NCBI GenBank assembly: GCA_000999595.1
Contig: LCJH01000003.1
Location: forward strand, 1 to 32,890
DNA length: 32,890 nucleotides
Direction of reading: 5' to 3'
From: Microgenomates group bacterium GW2011_GWA2_44_7
GTDB lineage: Bacteria; Patescibacteriota; Microgenomatia; GWA2-44-7
The notes beneath the pieces are model-generated. The model had not been told where the DNA came from, ran no database searches, and saw only the letters and a program-made list of their open reading frames with translations. Positions 20,931-29,862 of the stretch are shown piece by piece; within the stretch, counting starts at the first letter, position 1; every line of letters starts with the position of its first letter. Position numbers and translations under genes: made by a program.

Positions 20931-21908
20931 ATGTCTCATCAACTCGTTAAATCACTTATCCAACCAAGGGGGATAGAGACAACCCCAAAGTTAAGGCGGC
21001 TACATCCAGTTGAAGCTTCTTTAAGGCTGCTTCTCCGTTCAAATAACCTGCTTTGCTGTGTCAGCCAAGAAACAAAAGATCAAATCAGAAAAACGATCAG
21101 AAATTGCTTTGTCTTTCAACAACCATTGACCGTAAATATTACGTTCGGGAGTTACAAAGGGAAAAATGTGCCTTCAAGAATCTACGCCAATTGGGCTGAG
21201 ATTCTAAATGTTAAATTCATGCTTGATACATTAATCAAGATTGCGGAAATATATCCCTTCGGTGTCGTTTTAGAATATGTCCTCCAAGATATTCTTTTAA
21301 CAGAACTTAACGATATAAGCTCCGACGACGTCAGTCGGTATATTGAATCATTCCAAGAAATTGTTAGTCTTTTTCAGCCGTCTTTAAGCAACATCGTTAC
21401 AATTAAAACAATTCGGTATGGAGATATCGTTGATCATCACGAATTTAAAAATAATATAAGCAAAGAAATTGAAAAGATAAAAACCGAATGGAAACTCTCC
21501 GAAAATCAAGAACTAGCCAAGGCCGCCATTGAGAGGGCGAAACGAAACCTGCAAAAAGTAAACCCTTCTGACGGTGAGATTATCGAATCAGCCATGTTCC
21601 ACACAGCATATGTCCGGACCTGCTTCACATTGGATTATTTCGAAACTAAAGAGAGAATTTTTTTGGTTCACCGAAAAACAATTTCTGGAAACAAACCGTT
21701 TATTCCTTATCGAAGTTTTCATTCGTCAGCGGTGCAATTCTGGGTAGGCGAAGGCGCCCTGGTCAAAAACGGTGTTCTCAAGCCAACAATTCTCAGTGGA
21801 AAACAACTTGGGGAGCATAACCCTTTATATTCGATAGAAAATGACGCCTTTGAAACAAGAAACCCCAACCTAAAATCTATCGCCGTCTATGAAAAAACTT
21901 CGAGTTGA
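20931..21908 (+). CDS. Uncharacterised protein; possible distant relative of the DIT1/PvcA isocyanide synthase fold
   Basis: 325 aa; ITFGSYKGKNVPSRIYANWAEILNVKFMLDTLIKIAEIYPFGVVLEYVLQDILLTELNDISSDDVSRYIESFQEIV resembles the PvcA-family order of elements. Weak match by eye. Confidence 0.6.
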   Translation: MSHQLVKSLIQPRGIETTPKLRRLHPVEASLRLLLRSNNLLCCVSQETKDQIRKTIRNCFVFQQPLTVNITFGSYKGKNVPSRIYANWAEILNVKFMLDTLIKIAEIYPFGVVLEYVLQDILLTELNDISSDDVSRYIESFQEIVSLFQPSLSNIVTIKTIRYGDIVDHHEFKNNISKEIEKIKTEWKLSENQELAKAAIERAKRNLQKVNPSDGEIIESAMFHTAYVRTCFTLDYFETKERIFLVHRKTISGNKPFIPYRSFHSSAVQFWVGEGALVKNGVLKPTILSGKQLGEHNPLYSIENDAFETRNPNLKSIAVYEKTSS

Positions 21909-22860
21909 GACCGAAACATTCCAGAGGCGTCTAGTTAGGATTCTAAAACCTCTTGGATATAGCGATAGAGAAGCCAGAGAAGTAGTGACTGAATTTATTA
22001 ATAACGAACTTATCGGTAAAAATCAGATCGGCCTAAAAGTTTTTAAACGATTAGTTGGATATAACAAAGAACAAGTAAAAACTCCAATTGAGGTGAGCAT
22101 CAATGGAAATATTGCGACGGTTGATGCCGGCGGAAGGTTTGCTCATAGCGTTGCACAAACCGTGATAAACATTTTGACAAAAAAAACAAATAAAATGGGT
22201 GTATGCATTGTAGGGATAAAAAACAACACATCCTTTTTGAAAGCTGGGTACCTTGTAAAGAGATTAGTGGACCTGGGATATATCGGCATCAGCTTTATGT
22301 ATGTTGATGTTCCATTTTCCTCACCAACAAAAATACGTAAGCCTTTGTTTGGAACAAACCCTATCGCCATCGGAATTCCCTGTGGTCAATTTCGACTTCT
22401 TTATGATTCAAGTACCACTGCCATCTCCGGCGGCAAAAAGAAGCAGATGGAAGAAGCTTCAATTTATAAATTACAGGAATCAATAGGGCTTAACAACGAA
22501 GGCAAATTGACTAATATTCTCAGCGAGACCATGTCCGTATTGCCCTTGGGAGGAGATAAGGGTTTCGGATTACTTTTGGCGATGGAAATGCTCGCCGGAT
22601 CGCTTCTCGGTTACCAAATCCAAAATAAAAATGGGAAGTATCATGCCGATAACGGTATCTTAACGATAGCAATAGATCCAAAGAAGTTTGGAAATGCCGG
22701 CATGTTCGAGCAAAGAAACGAACGACTTTTATCCCTTCTGAAAAAAGAGTCAAAGGGAAAACTCCACATTCCCGGTGATGATTATTCTGCCCTTAAAAGA
22801 AGTTCGAAATATATGTATGTTAGCAAAGATACTTTAGACGAAATACTGAAGATGGGGTAA
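21889..22860 (+). CDS. Malate/L-lactate dehydrogenase family (Ldh_2) oxidoreductase
   Basis: GRFAHSVAQTVINI, GIKNNTSFLKAGYLVKRLVDLGYIGISF, FGTNPIAIGIPC, LPLGGDKGFGLLLAMEMLAGSLLG; overlaps the preceding ORF by 20 nt. Confidence 0.82.
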   Translation: MKKLRVETETFQRRLVRILKPLGYSDREAREVVTEFINNELIGKNQIGLKVFKRLVGYNKEQVKTPIEVSINGNIATVDAGGRFAHSVAQTVINILTKKTNKMGVCIVGIKNNTSFLKAGYLVKRLVDLGYIGISFMYVDVPFSSPTKIRKPLFGTNPIAIGIPCGQFRLLYDSSTTAISGGKKKQMEEASIYKLQESIGLNNEGKLTNILSETMSVLPLGGDKGFGLLLAMEMLAGSLLGYQIQNKNGKYHADNGILTIAIDPKKFGNAGMFEQRNERLLSLLKKESKGKLHIPGDDYSALKRSSKYMYVSKDTLDEILKMG

Positions 22861-22930
22861 AATCGCATAAGGTAAATGAATTCAAAACATATGAACACTT
22901 TGACGAGCTTGGTCAGCTGAAAACATAAAC

Positions 22931-24256
22931 ATGAATAAAAGTTTTGAGGACTACAAAATTTTTCTCAGCCAGTACGTGGGTTTCAAAAGCATTTCGACTG
23001 ACCCTCAATTTAAGCCGGAAGTAAACAAAACCATTAACTGGCTGCAAACCCTACTTAAAAAAAACAAGTTCAAGGTTCAGCTATTAAAAGAAAAAGACGC
23101 CAACCCCTTGGCTTTTGGGACATTCACCGTTTCCCCCAAAGCCCAAACCGTCCTTGTCTATGGTCACTACGATGTTCAGCCGGCAAAGATCACCGATGGA
23201 TGGACCAGCGATCCCTTTACTCTTACAGAAACACAAGGCAGGCTTGTCGGTAGGGGAGTCGTCGACAACAAAGGCCAAAACCTGATCCACCTCCTTACCA
23301 TTTTCGAACTAATTAAAACCAAGAAGCTTAAATTCAACATTAAAATACTAATTGAAGGCGACGAGGAAACAGGAGCATCCAGCTGGCAGAATATCTTTAA
23401 AAGATATAAAAAACTTTTGAAGGCAGACTATGTTTTAGTCTCAGATGGGGAAATCGTCGGAACGAACCCTACCTTCGAAGCCTCTCTTCGAGGTGGTTTT
23501 AACCTAACCCTGCAATTCACCACGGCAAAGAACAATCTTCATTCCGGACTCGCCGGCGGGGCTGTCCCCAACGCTATCCATGAGTTATCCAAGTTTATCG
23601 CAAAGCTCTATAACGCTAAGAACCAAATTACTATTCCCGACTTTTACAAAGGTGTCGATCCCATAACCGATTTTCAAAGGAGAAATAATCGGGCCATATC
23701 GACCCCGGAAAAATCAAGGCAACTGGTAGGTACCAAAGTTCTTCTCCCTGAAGTAGGTCTGGATTTTTACACTCAAACCGGTCTGCGGCCAACGATTCAA
23801 GTTACCGGCTTTAAAGCCGGCTACATCGATGTCGGCTACGCCAATATTGTTCCGGCAACGGCCGAAGCGAGAATAAACTTCAGAATTGTTAAATCACAAA
23901 AACCCAAAGATATTTTAAAGGCCTTCCAGACTTATGTTAAGCGAAACACTCCCAAATATGTTGACTTCAAAATAAGTGTTCATGGCCCCCATAATCCCGT
24001 AAAGATTGATATCCAATCGCCCAAGGCCAAAGAAGTAAGGGCAATGCTAAAAACAGTATACGCAAAAGAGCCGATCATTAAATATGTCGGGGGAGCACTC
24101 CCGTTCGTCTCTAGCGCCAAAGAAATACTGGGAGTTGATGCGTTGTCGATCTCTCTTGGGAACGATGACTGCAACATGCACGGGGTAAATGAAAATTTCA
24201 AGGTTGATCTGGTTAAAAAGGGGCTTGCCTTCAGCCGGATGTTTTTCCAAAAGTAG
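22931..24256 (+). CDS. M20-family dipeptidase
   Basis: LVYGHYDVQPAKITDGWTSDPFTLTE, LVGRGVVDNKGQNLIHL, IKILIEGDEETGASSW, LRGGFNLTLQF, LHSGLAGGAVPNA. Confidence 0.95.
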   Translation: MNKSFEDYKIFLSQYVGFKSISTDPQFKPEVNKTINWLQTLLKKNKFKVQLLKEKDANPLAFGTFTVSPKAQTVLVYGHYDVQPAKITDGWTSDPFTLTETQGRLVGRGVVDNKGQNLIHLLTIFELIKTKKLKFNIKILIEGDEETGASSWQNIFKRYKKLLKADYVLVSDGEIVGTNPTFEASLRGGFNLTLQFTTAKNNLHSGLAGGAVPNAIHELSKFIAKLYNAKNQITIPDFYKGVDPITDFQRRNNRAISTPEKSRQLVGTKVLLPEVGLDFYTQTGLRPTIQVTGFKAGYIDVGYANIVPATAEARINFRIVKSQKPKDILKAFQTYVKRNTPKYVDFKISVHGPHNPVKIDIQSPKAKEVRAMLKTVYAKEPIIKYVGGALPFVSSAKEILGVDALSISLGNDDCNMHGVNENFKVDLVKKGLAFSRMFFQK

Positions 24257-24288
24257 CCAGTCGATAAGACTTCTTTTATAATAAAGTA

Positions 24289-25815
24289 GTGGTGATTCCG
24301 TCGATCAAAAGGATTTTATTTCTTGCGCTGACCTCGCCCTTTATTTTATTATTTCTTCCATCTTTCCTCCTCATCAAAGTAATCAGGGATGGTATAAGGG
24401 CAGTAAAAGAAAAGGGCTTCTTCAGTCTACCTGTATTGGGCGTTGCTGTTGAACTGGTCGTAATCTTTGGCTTTGTACTACCGCTCTGGGTCGGCGGTTA
24501 TTACGGCACCGCTTATTACCTGGGTTACCGCTATGGCTTTATTGAACAACAAGTCTCCATCGCCGGGACAGGATCGATGTACCCAACATTTCCAAAGGGC
24601 ACCGGCAAAACAATCAAGGAACAGTCAAAAGAAATTGTCGGTCACCCCGGCATGCTTCCTTATCCCAACGGCATTCCTTTTTGGGGAAGACGTTTCCTAA
24701 ACTATACCATCAGCCGTGGTGATATCGTTGAGTTTGAAAATAACAAAACAAAAGAGATTACCAAAAGAGATGACGGGCAAGAGGCTGGATTTGTAAAAAG
24801 GGTCATCGCCCTTCCCGGTGATCAGTTGGAAATAAGAGACGGGCTGGTTGTCCTTAACAACCAACCGTTAGATGAGCCCTATATCTCGCGCGCACGTTCC
24901 ACTTTTGGCGGAACGTATCTATCTGAATGTATAAAAGTCACTATTCCCCAGGGCAAGCTGTTTGTCATGGGCGACAACCGGAAGGGCAGCCTTGACTCAC
25001 GACACGAATTGCAACTGGTCGCTTATGACGATATCCACTTTGTGATCCCGCTTGCAAAACAAAAAGATAATTTGGACAAATACTGGAGAAATACCGGCGG
25101 TGATCTGAGCGACAGCGCCAAAATTAAATTAGATAAAGATGAATTTCTTAAGTTGCTAAACGCCAAAAGGAAAGAGGCCAAAGTACCGACTTTAAAATAT
25201 CAACCTAAGCTCGAAGACTCTGCTTTGCGGCGAGCAAAAGCCATTTTAAAATACGATGATTTTTCTTTCGACGCAACCAAGAGCGGTCTGACCATGGAGA
25301 AAGCTATGGAGCAAGCTGGTTATTTCAATATCGTCACCGGCGAATCGCCGATCCAAGGCTATTATGATGCTCAAGAATTAATTGAAAATCAGTTTGAATT
25401 TGCCGATTCAAAAAAATTTCTCTTAAATAGAGAATATCAAGATTTTGCCGTCGCCGAACTTGAAGGCCAAATAAATGGTTGCCCTACCCAAATAATTGTC
25501 CAACATCTTGCCGGCTATAAGCCGCCTGATTACAAAAAAGAAACGATCAACAACTGGAAGCAGGCCCTGCTTCGTCTAAGAGAAATTCAACCTGGGTGGC
25601 AAAGCCTAAAAGCATATCCCGGCTATTACGAACAACACAAAAAAGAAGTCGACCGAATAAGTGAGATCATAAGCATCCGAATCGAAAATATTGAAAAGAT
25701 AGTTAAGCGAATGGAAAAAAACGAGTGGCTTACTAAAGAAGAAATAGATTATACGTTCAAAGACGAATCCTTATCCAAGGAAGAAGGAGCACTTGCTGAC
25801 AAACTAAACAGTTAA
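24289..25815 (+). CDS. lepB: Signal peptidase I with C-terminal CAP/SCP-like domain
   Basis: GTGSMYPTF (catalytic Ser), GFVKRVIALPGDQLEIRDGLVVLNNQPLDEPYI (catalytic Lys), FVMGDNRKGSLDSR. C-terminal LLNAKRKEAKVPTLKYQPKLEDSALRRAKAI...GYFNIVTGESPI...FLLNREYQDFAVAELEG resembles CAP. Confidence 0.88.
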   Translation: MVIPSIKRILFLALTSPFILLFLPSFLLIKVIRDGIRAVKEKGFFSLPVLGVAVELVVIFGFVLPLWVGGYYGTAYYLGYRYGFIEQQVSIAGTGSMYPTFPKGTGKTIKEQSKEIVGHPGMLPYPNGIPFWGRRFLNYTISRGDIVEFENNKTKEITKRDDGQEAGFVKRVIALPGDQLEIRDGLVVLNNQPLDEPYISRARSTFGGTYLSECIKVTIPQGKLFVMGDNRKGSLDSRHELQLVAYDDIHFVIPLAKQKDNLDKYWRNTGGDLSDSAKIKLDKDEFLKLLNAKRKEAKVPTLKYQPKLEDSALRRAKAILKYDDFSFDATKSGLTMEKAMEQAGYFNIVTGESPIQGYYDAQELIENQFEFADSKKFLLNREYQDFAVAELEGQINGCPTQIIVQHLAGYKPPDYKKETINNWKQALLRLREIQPGWQSLKAYPGYYEQHKKEVDRISEIISIRIENIEKIVKRMEKNEWLTKEEIDYTFKDESLSKEEGALADKLNS

Positions 25816-25905
25816 GAATAAGAGATACCTCAAAAATTGTTGTCAATCTCACAGAATATATCTTATCTCCCAGTTATCATATAGTAGTACTCTTTCGTCC
25901 TGCCT

Positions 25906-26103
25906 ATGAATCTTCCTAACTTAAATAAACAGCAAAGAACCTTTTATATACACAAGATCGAATTGGACCGCAGATCGGGGGAGGACAGCGTATTTAACAG
26001 TAATCTTCTAAGTAGCCAGATTGCCCAAAACAATCCTGTTAGAGAAAAAAGGCAGACCTTTTTCGATCACCTGTTAATGGTTCTTTTCTCACGGACAGAG
26101 TAA
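25906..26103 (+). CDS. Hypothetical 65-aa protein
   Basis: Open frame only, no recognised motif. Confidence 0.35.
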   Translation: MNLPNLNKQQRTFYIHKIELDRRSGEDSVFNSNLLSSQIAQNNPVREKRQTFFDHLLMVLFSRTE

Positions 26104-26257
26104 AACTTGTCACATTTCACCGGACACCCAAGCTAAAGTGTGATTATTAATTTCACTGTGGATATCAATTTTCCTAAAGTATTACTTCCATTTAAAGAAG
26201 TGGAGAGTTATCAGCGAGAGTTCGAGCCACGAGCCCCTCCCTGAAGCATCAACATTC

Positions 26258-27292
26258 TTATTTATTACCGGAATGATATTGTTTATGGACCTCTTTAAGC
26301 TGTCGGTTGGTGACGTGGGTATATATTTGGGTAGTCGCTACGTTTTTGTGGCCAAGCATTTCTTGGACGCTTCGAAGATCAGCCCCTGCCTGTAATAGGT
26401 CCGTTGCAAACGAATGCCTTAAGCCATGGGGAGTAATTTTGATAGGAAGTTTGGCCTTTTTAACGTATTTTTCAACCAGCCGTTGAATACTTCGCGAAGT
26501 TAAGCGATGTTTCTCGCTTTCATTTACATCAAACGTCTTGATCACCTTCTCTATGTCTCCCTTTAGACCACGAAAATTAATAAAGAGTGGTGTCCATTGA
26601 TCTTTTCGCATCGCCAGATACCCCTCAAGCGACTGCGCCGCCCGGTCAGAAATAAAAACCACCCTAACTTTTCGTCCCTTCCCGATAATTCCAAACTCCC
26701 TCCGCTCGATATTAACCGTGTCTCTATTTAAAGAAACCAATTCACTCACCCGTAAGCCCGTGGAGAATAATAATTCAAGAATTGCCTTGTCCCTGGCGCC
26801 ATCAAGCGTCGAGGGTAGTGGTTGACTTAAGAGATGCTCCACTTGATCGCGATCTAAAAACTTTAGACTATGAGACTCCCCCCTGGGCAATTCTATTTTT
26901 TCGGGCGAAAGAACATTGTAATCATTTTTCGTTAACCATTTGAGAAACGCCCGGATGGCAATAACATAATAAGACTGAGTCACCCGAGACAAAGACCTAT
27001 TCTTAGAGTCCGTGTACTGAGCAAGATAGAGCCGATATTTTCTAATTGTCGGTAAGTTTATATCCTGAACCTTACAGCTCTCACCCTCGGACTTTATCAA
27101 CCAGTCCAAGAAGCGTCTCAGGTAATGGCGATAGTCCCGAATCGTTAAAGGTGACGCATTCTTCTCGACCAGAAGATAACCTAAAAAATCTTCAATTAAC
27201 ACGCCAATCGGACCGCCAAGCCGACCACCGGGTAGGGGAGTGGAACCCTGGTTTGACGGCTCATCGTGTTTGTCTGACGGATTAACTGACAT
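26258..27292 (-). CDS. xerD: XerC/D-type tyrosine recombinase
   Basis: LLFSTGLRVSELVSLNRD, GKGRKVRVVFI, TPHGLRHSFATDLLQAGADLRSVQEMLGHKNVATTQIYTHV. Confidence 0.93.
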   Translation of the reverse strand: MSVNPSDKHDEPSNQGSTPLPGGRLGGPIGVLIEDFLGYLLVEKNASPLTIRDYRHYLRRFLDWLIKSEGESCKVQDINLPTIRKYRLYLAQYTDSKNRSLSRVTQSYYVIAIRAFLKWLTKNDYNVLSPEKIELPRGESHSLKFLDRDQVEHLLSQPLPSTLDGARDKAILELLFSTGLRVSELVSLNRDTVNIERREFGIIGKGRKVRVVFISDRAAQSLEGYLAMRKDQWTPLFINFRGLKGDIEKVIKTFDVNESEKHRLTSRSIQRLVEKYVKKAKLPIKITPHGLRHSFATDLLQAGADLRSVQEMLGHKNVATTQIYTHVTNRQLKEVHKQYHSGNK

Positions 27293-27410
27293 AGGCTTAT
27301 AGTAGTTGTTGTTGCGAGATAAAATTTTAACTTATACCAAGAATACGACCATGGACATCGCCTGTCAATATTGTGCGACATTGTTATTTGGGATGTAGAC
27401 CCTTTTACTG

Positions 27411-27432
27411 AAAAACTCAGATCTGAGTTTTT
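27411..27432. promoter_or_regulatory. 22-bp perfect palindrome AAAAACTCAGATCTGAGTTTTT
   Basis: Exact self-complementarity; ends 4 nt before TATACT (27437-27442), which is 7 nt before the ATG at 27450. Confidence 0.75.
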
Positions 27433-27449
27433 GAAGTATACTTACACGA

Positions 27450-27794
27450 ATGGCCAAACAAAGGAACAAAAGGATTACCGTCCGCGCTATTCACGAGAGT
27501 TTCTTTCCAGAATATGATCAGTGGCACAGTCGCCTCACTCCGAGAATTATCGCTTGGCACTTGCATGTCGTGGAAGTTGTTTATCTCTGGGTAAAAGGAA
27601 AAAGAACTTACTGGAAACACAACCGCACCACCGGAACCTGTCGCCATCATGCCAAAACTGAATTTGGAGATCTGATGTGGCTCACAGCTGATATTGTTTG
27701 GATGGTAACAAAAATCGAACTGCCAATCGTTTCTCAAAAAGCTTTTCAAAGAATCTGGGACAAGATGGAAGAACGAAAACAGCTGACCTCGTAG
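27450..27794 (+). CDS. Hypothetical 114-aa protein
   Basis: Open frame with a leaderless-type promoter; Trp/His/basic-rich; no family recognised. Confidence 0.6.
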   Translation: MAKQRNKRITVRAIHESFFPEYDQWHSRLTPRIIAWHLHVVEVVYLWVKGKRTYWKHNRTTGTCRHHAKTEFGDLMWLTADIVWMVTKIELPIVSQKAFQRIWDKMEERKQLTS

Positions 27795-28298
27795 AATGCC
27801 CTAGGAAGGCTTTTTAACGACCGACCTTGACCTTTCTACATTCATCTTGCCAAAGAATGAAAGGGTCTGAGAAACGAGTGAAAATTCCGCAGGTGTTTCG
27901 GGAATTCTTCGGAAGTCAAAAAGTATGGCACCGCCCAAACTTAGGGAAGATCCCCAAGGAGACAGATCAAACAAAACCACCAGCAAAATGATTATTCAGA
28001 AATCTCACCACCTGGTTCAGACTTGGGCACTACTCTTTTTCCTAAAGCGCAACGTCGCAAAAGTATTATTGTGCGACCTTATATCAATCTCTTCCCTCCA
28101 ATTAGATCAGGTCCTACTGTTACCAAGCAACCATTTACAGAAGTAAAACTTTGGACCAGACACCAGCGGGGAGAGCGCTGCCGGTGTGCAAATTAATTTA
28201 GTATGTGTCAGGATTTTCTCTTATCTTCTCTCGTGCCTCACTGATCAACAGCAAGCGACAAGAGGGCTTCTCCGGGAACTTGGCAATGACTTATCCAC

Positions 28299-28446
28299 AG
28301 TAAAAAGTTCGTGAGCAAACTTTTCACTATAAACACTGGCCAGAACCTAGCTCTCGCACTCAAAAATTTGCGACCAAATTTTTGAGTGTAAACAGCGACT
28401 ATATCATTGTATATCACTCGAAAATTTGTGACAAAATTTTTGAGTG
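28299..28446. repeat. Three degenerate palindromic repeats with ~58-59-bp period
   Basis: AGTAAAAAGTTCGTGAGCAAACTTTTCACT; CACTCAAAAATTTGCGACCAAATTTTTGAGTG; CACTCGAAAATTTGTGACAAAATTTTTGAGTG; each followed by TRAACA-like sequence. Confidence 0.8.
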
Positions 28447-28767
28447 TGAACACATTAATGAAAATGAACCCAGCTTGGGACGCGAAAATGTACCGATATT
28501 GCTTGATATTCCGATCCTTTTGAAGCTATCTCTCATTACTTTTTAGGAGGAGAGTAAGCCCGGAAGAACTATTATTAAGTCGCCACCTTCCTGCTTGAGA
28601 TACTTAAACTAAAACTAAAAACATAAAACTCTAAAATTATTCACCGACCTATAACAAACCGTGAAAACAAACCATCTTTTGTCGTGAAAAAGAAGAATAA
28701 TTTATTATATATTATAGGCCTATAGCAAAATCTGCACCCCTCTCCCCTGTCCTTGGCAACACCTCGA

Positions 28768-29064
28768 TTATTTTGAATCCCTCTTTTTTTTATCTTCTTC
28801 TTGTCTTTGGCGAGCAAGTGTTTCAAGAAGTCTTCTTGTTGCCTCTTTCCATTCTTGAGGCTTGGCTTTGGGATTACCATACCCATCAAACTCAACGTCA
28901 TCGCCGTCATCTTCATCTCCACCCCCCCCGCCATACGCACGCACCCCTATGGCAGTCAGCCTCAAGAAAGCCGAACAAAGCCCAGCATACGGATCATCTA
29001 CTTCAGCCGGGCCAGTGTGGACGCCCAGCTCTCTCTTTTCGTGTTCACGAGAGAAACCTCCCAT
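28768..29064 (-). CDS. Hypothetical 98-aa acidic/Gly-rich protein
   Basis: SD-like GGGGAGG upstream; 6 nt after the stop of the upstream 29071-29841 ORF. Confidence 0.55.
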   Translation of the reverse strand: MGGFSREHEKRELGVHTGPAEVDDPYAGLCSAFLRLTAIGVRAYGGGGGDEDDGDDVEFDGYGNPKAKPQEWKEATRRLLETLARQRQEEDKKKRDSK

Positions 29065-29070
29065 GAGTAA

Positions 29071-29841
29071 TTAACCTCCCCAGCGAGTTGTGAGAAACAT
29101 GGTTATAAAAACGGCTCCTCCAACAGCTAAGTATTCCCAAATCGTCTGCCGAAAAAGCCTACCCGTTAGCTCATGCTGGGAAATCCCCAATAGTATATAA
29201 CCCATGGTGGTGAGAAATAAAGAACCAACTGTAACTGTAACCGGCCACAAAGAGAGACCCAGCGTTATTTCCCCTACCACCAAACTTAGGATTATGGAGT
29301 AGTAAATATATTTTCTTGGCACCGTCTCACTCACCTCTGAGGACCAAATACCTTGAAGATAAAGTGGCAAACTAACAAGCACCACCAAGATGGCGTTAGA
29401 CCACGGATATAAGCGAAATGAAAGAATGGTGTCATAGAGTAAAAAGAGGGTAAATAAGGTCAATACATAACCAACCGCCTGAGCCGCCCGAGCTAGGGCA
29501 ATCGTCCGGATTGAAGCCACGGTATAAATATTCGCCGTGAGCAACAAAGCATAAACCCCAACCCCATACAGGGTGATAATCGGTAGCCTTATCAGCCATT
29601 GCTCAGGAAGCAAAAAGTAAAAGAATCCAACCCCGAGCGTAAATGAAACCGGAAGGATAAGGGAAAGATAAGCAGCTTTGGTAAGCAGGCTTTCTCTCAA
29701 GGACCAAAAGCAAAGAAAAAAACTTATTAACCCAAGTATTAATACAAGAATGTTTTGATCGTAAAAATCGCTGACGGCCACGATAAACATGAAGATCGAC
29801 AAGACAACAGATACGAGAACAAACTTTTGCCGTTTACTCAT
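29071..29841 (-). CDS. Polytopic membrane protein of unknown function
   Basis: 256 aa with about eight hydrophobic segments. Confidence 0.7.
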   Translation of the reverse strand: MSKRQKFVLVSVVLSIFMFIVAVSDFYDQNILVLILGLISFFLCFWSLRESLLTKAAYLSLILPVSFTLGVGFFYFLLPEQWLIRLPIITLYGVGVYALLLTANIYTVASIRTIALARAAQAVGYVLTLFTLFLLYDTILSFRLYPWSNAILVVLVSLPLYLQGIWSSEVSETVPRKYIYYSIILSLVVGEITLGLSLWPVTVTVGSLFLTTMGYILLGISQHELTGRLFRQTIWEYLAVGGAVFITMFLTTRWGG

Positions 29842-29862
29842 AAATTAAAAAACTGCCCTTTT

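Noticed and set aside
22876-22920. Third ATGAATTC leader ORF (MNSKHMNTLTSLVS*)
   Set aside because: No TTGACA/TANNAT at the module spacing, different length and no terminator; probably coincidence.
26210-26245. tRNA 3' end (GAGTTCGAGCC)
   Set aside because: T-stem does not pair, and no acceptor or anticodon arm is visible upstream.
28291-28299. DnaA box TTATCCACA as evidence of oriC
   Set aside because: A single perfect box; no cluster or dnaA nearby. Another TGTGGATAA at 32612 lies inside a coding fragment.
28299-28446. CRISPR array
   Set aside because: Only three degenerate, strongly palindromic units, ~20-bp intervals and no cas genes visible.
28773-29074. Three overlapping + strand ORFs antisense to the 98-aa gene
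   Set aside because: No motifs or SD; the minus frame has an SD and gene-like position after the membrane protein.
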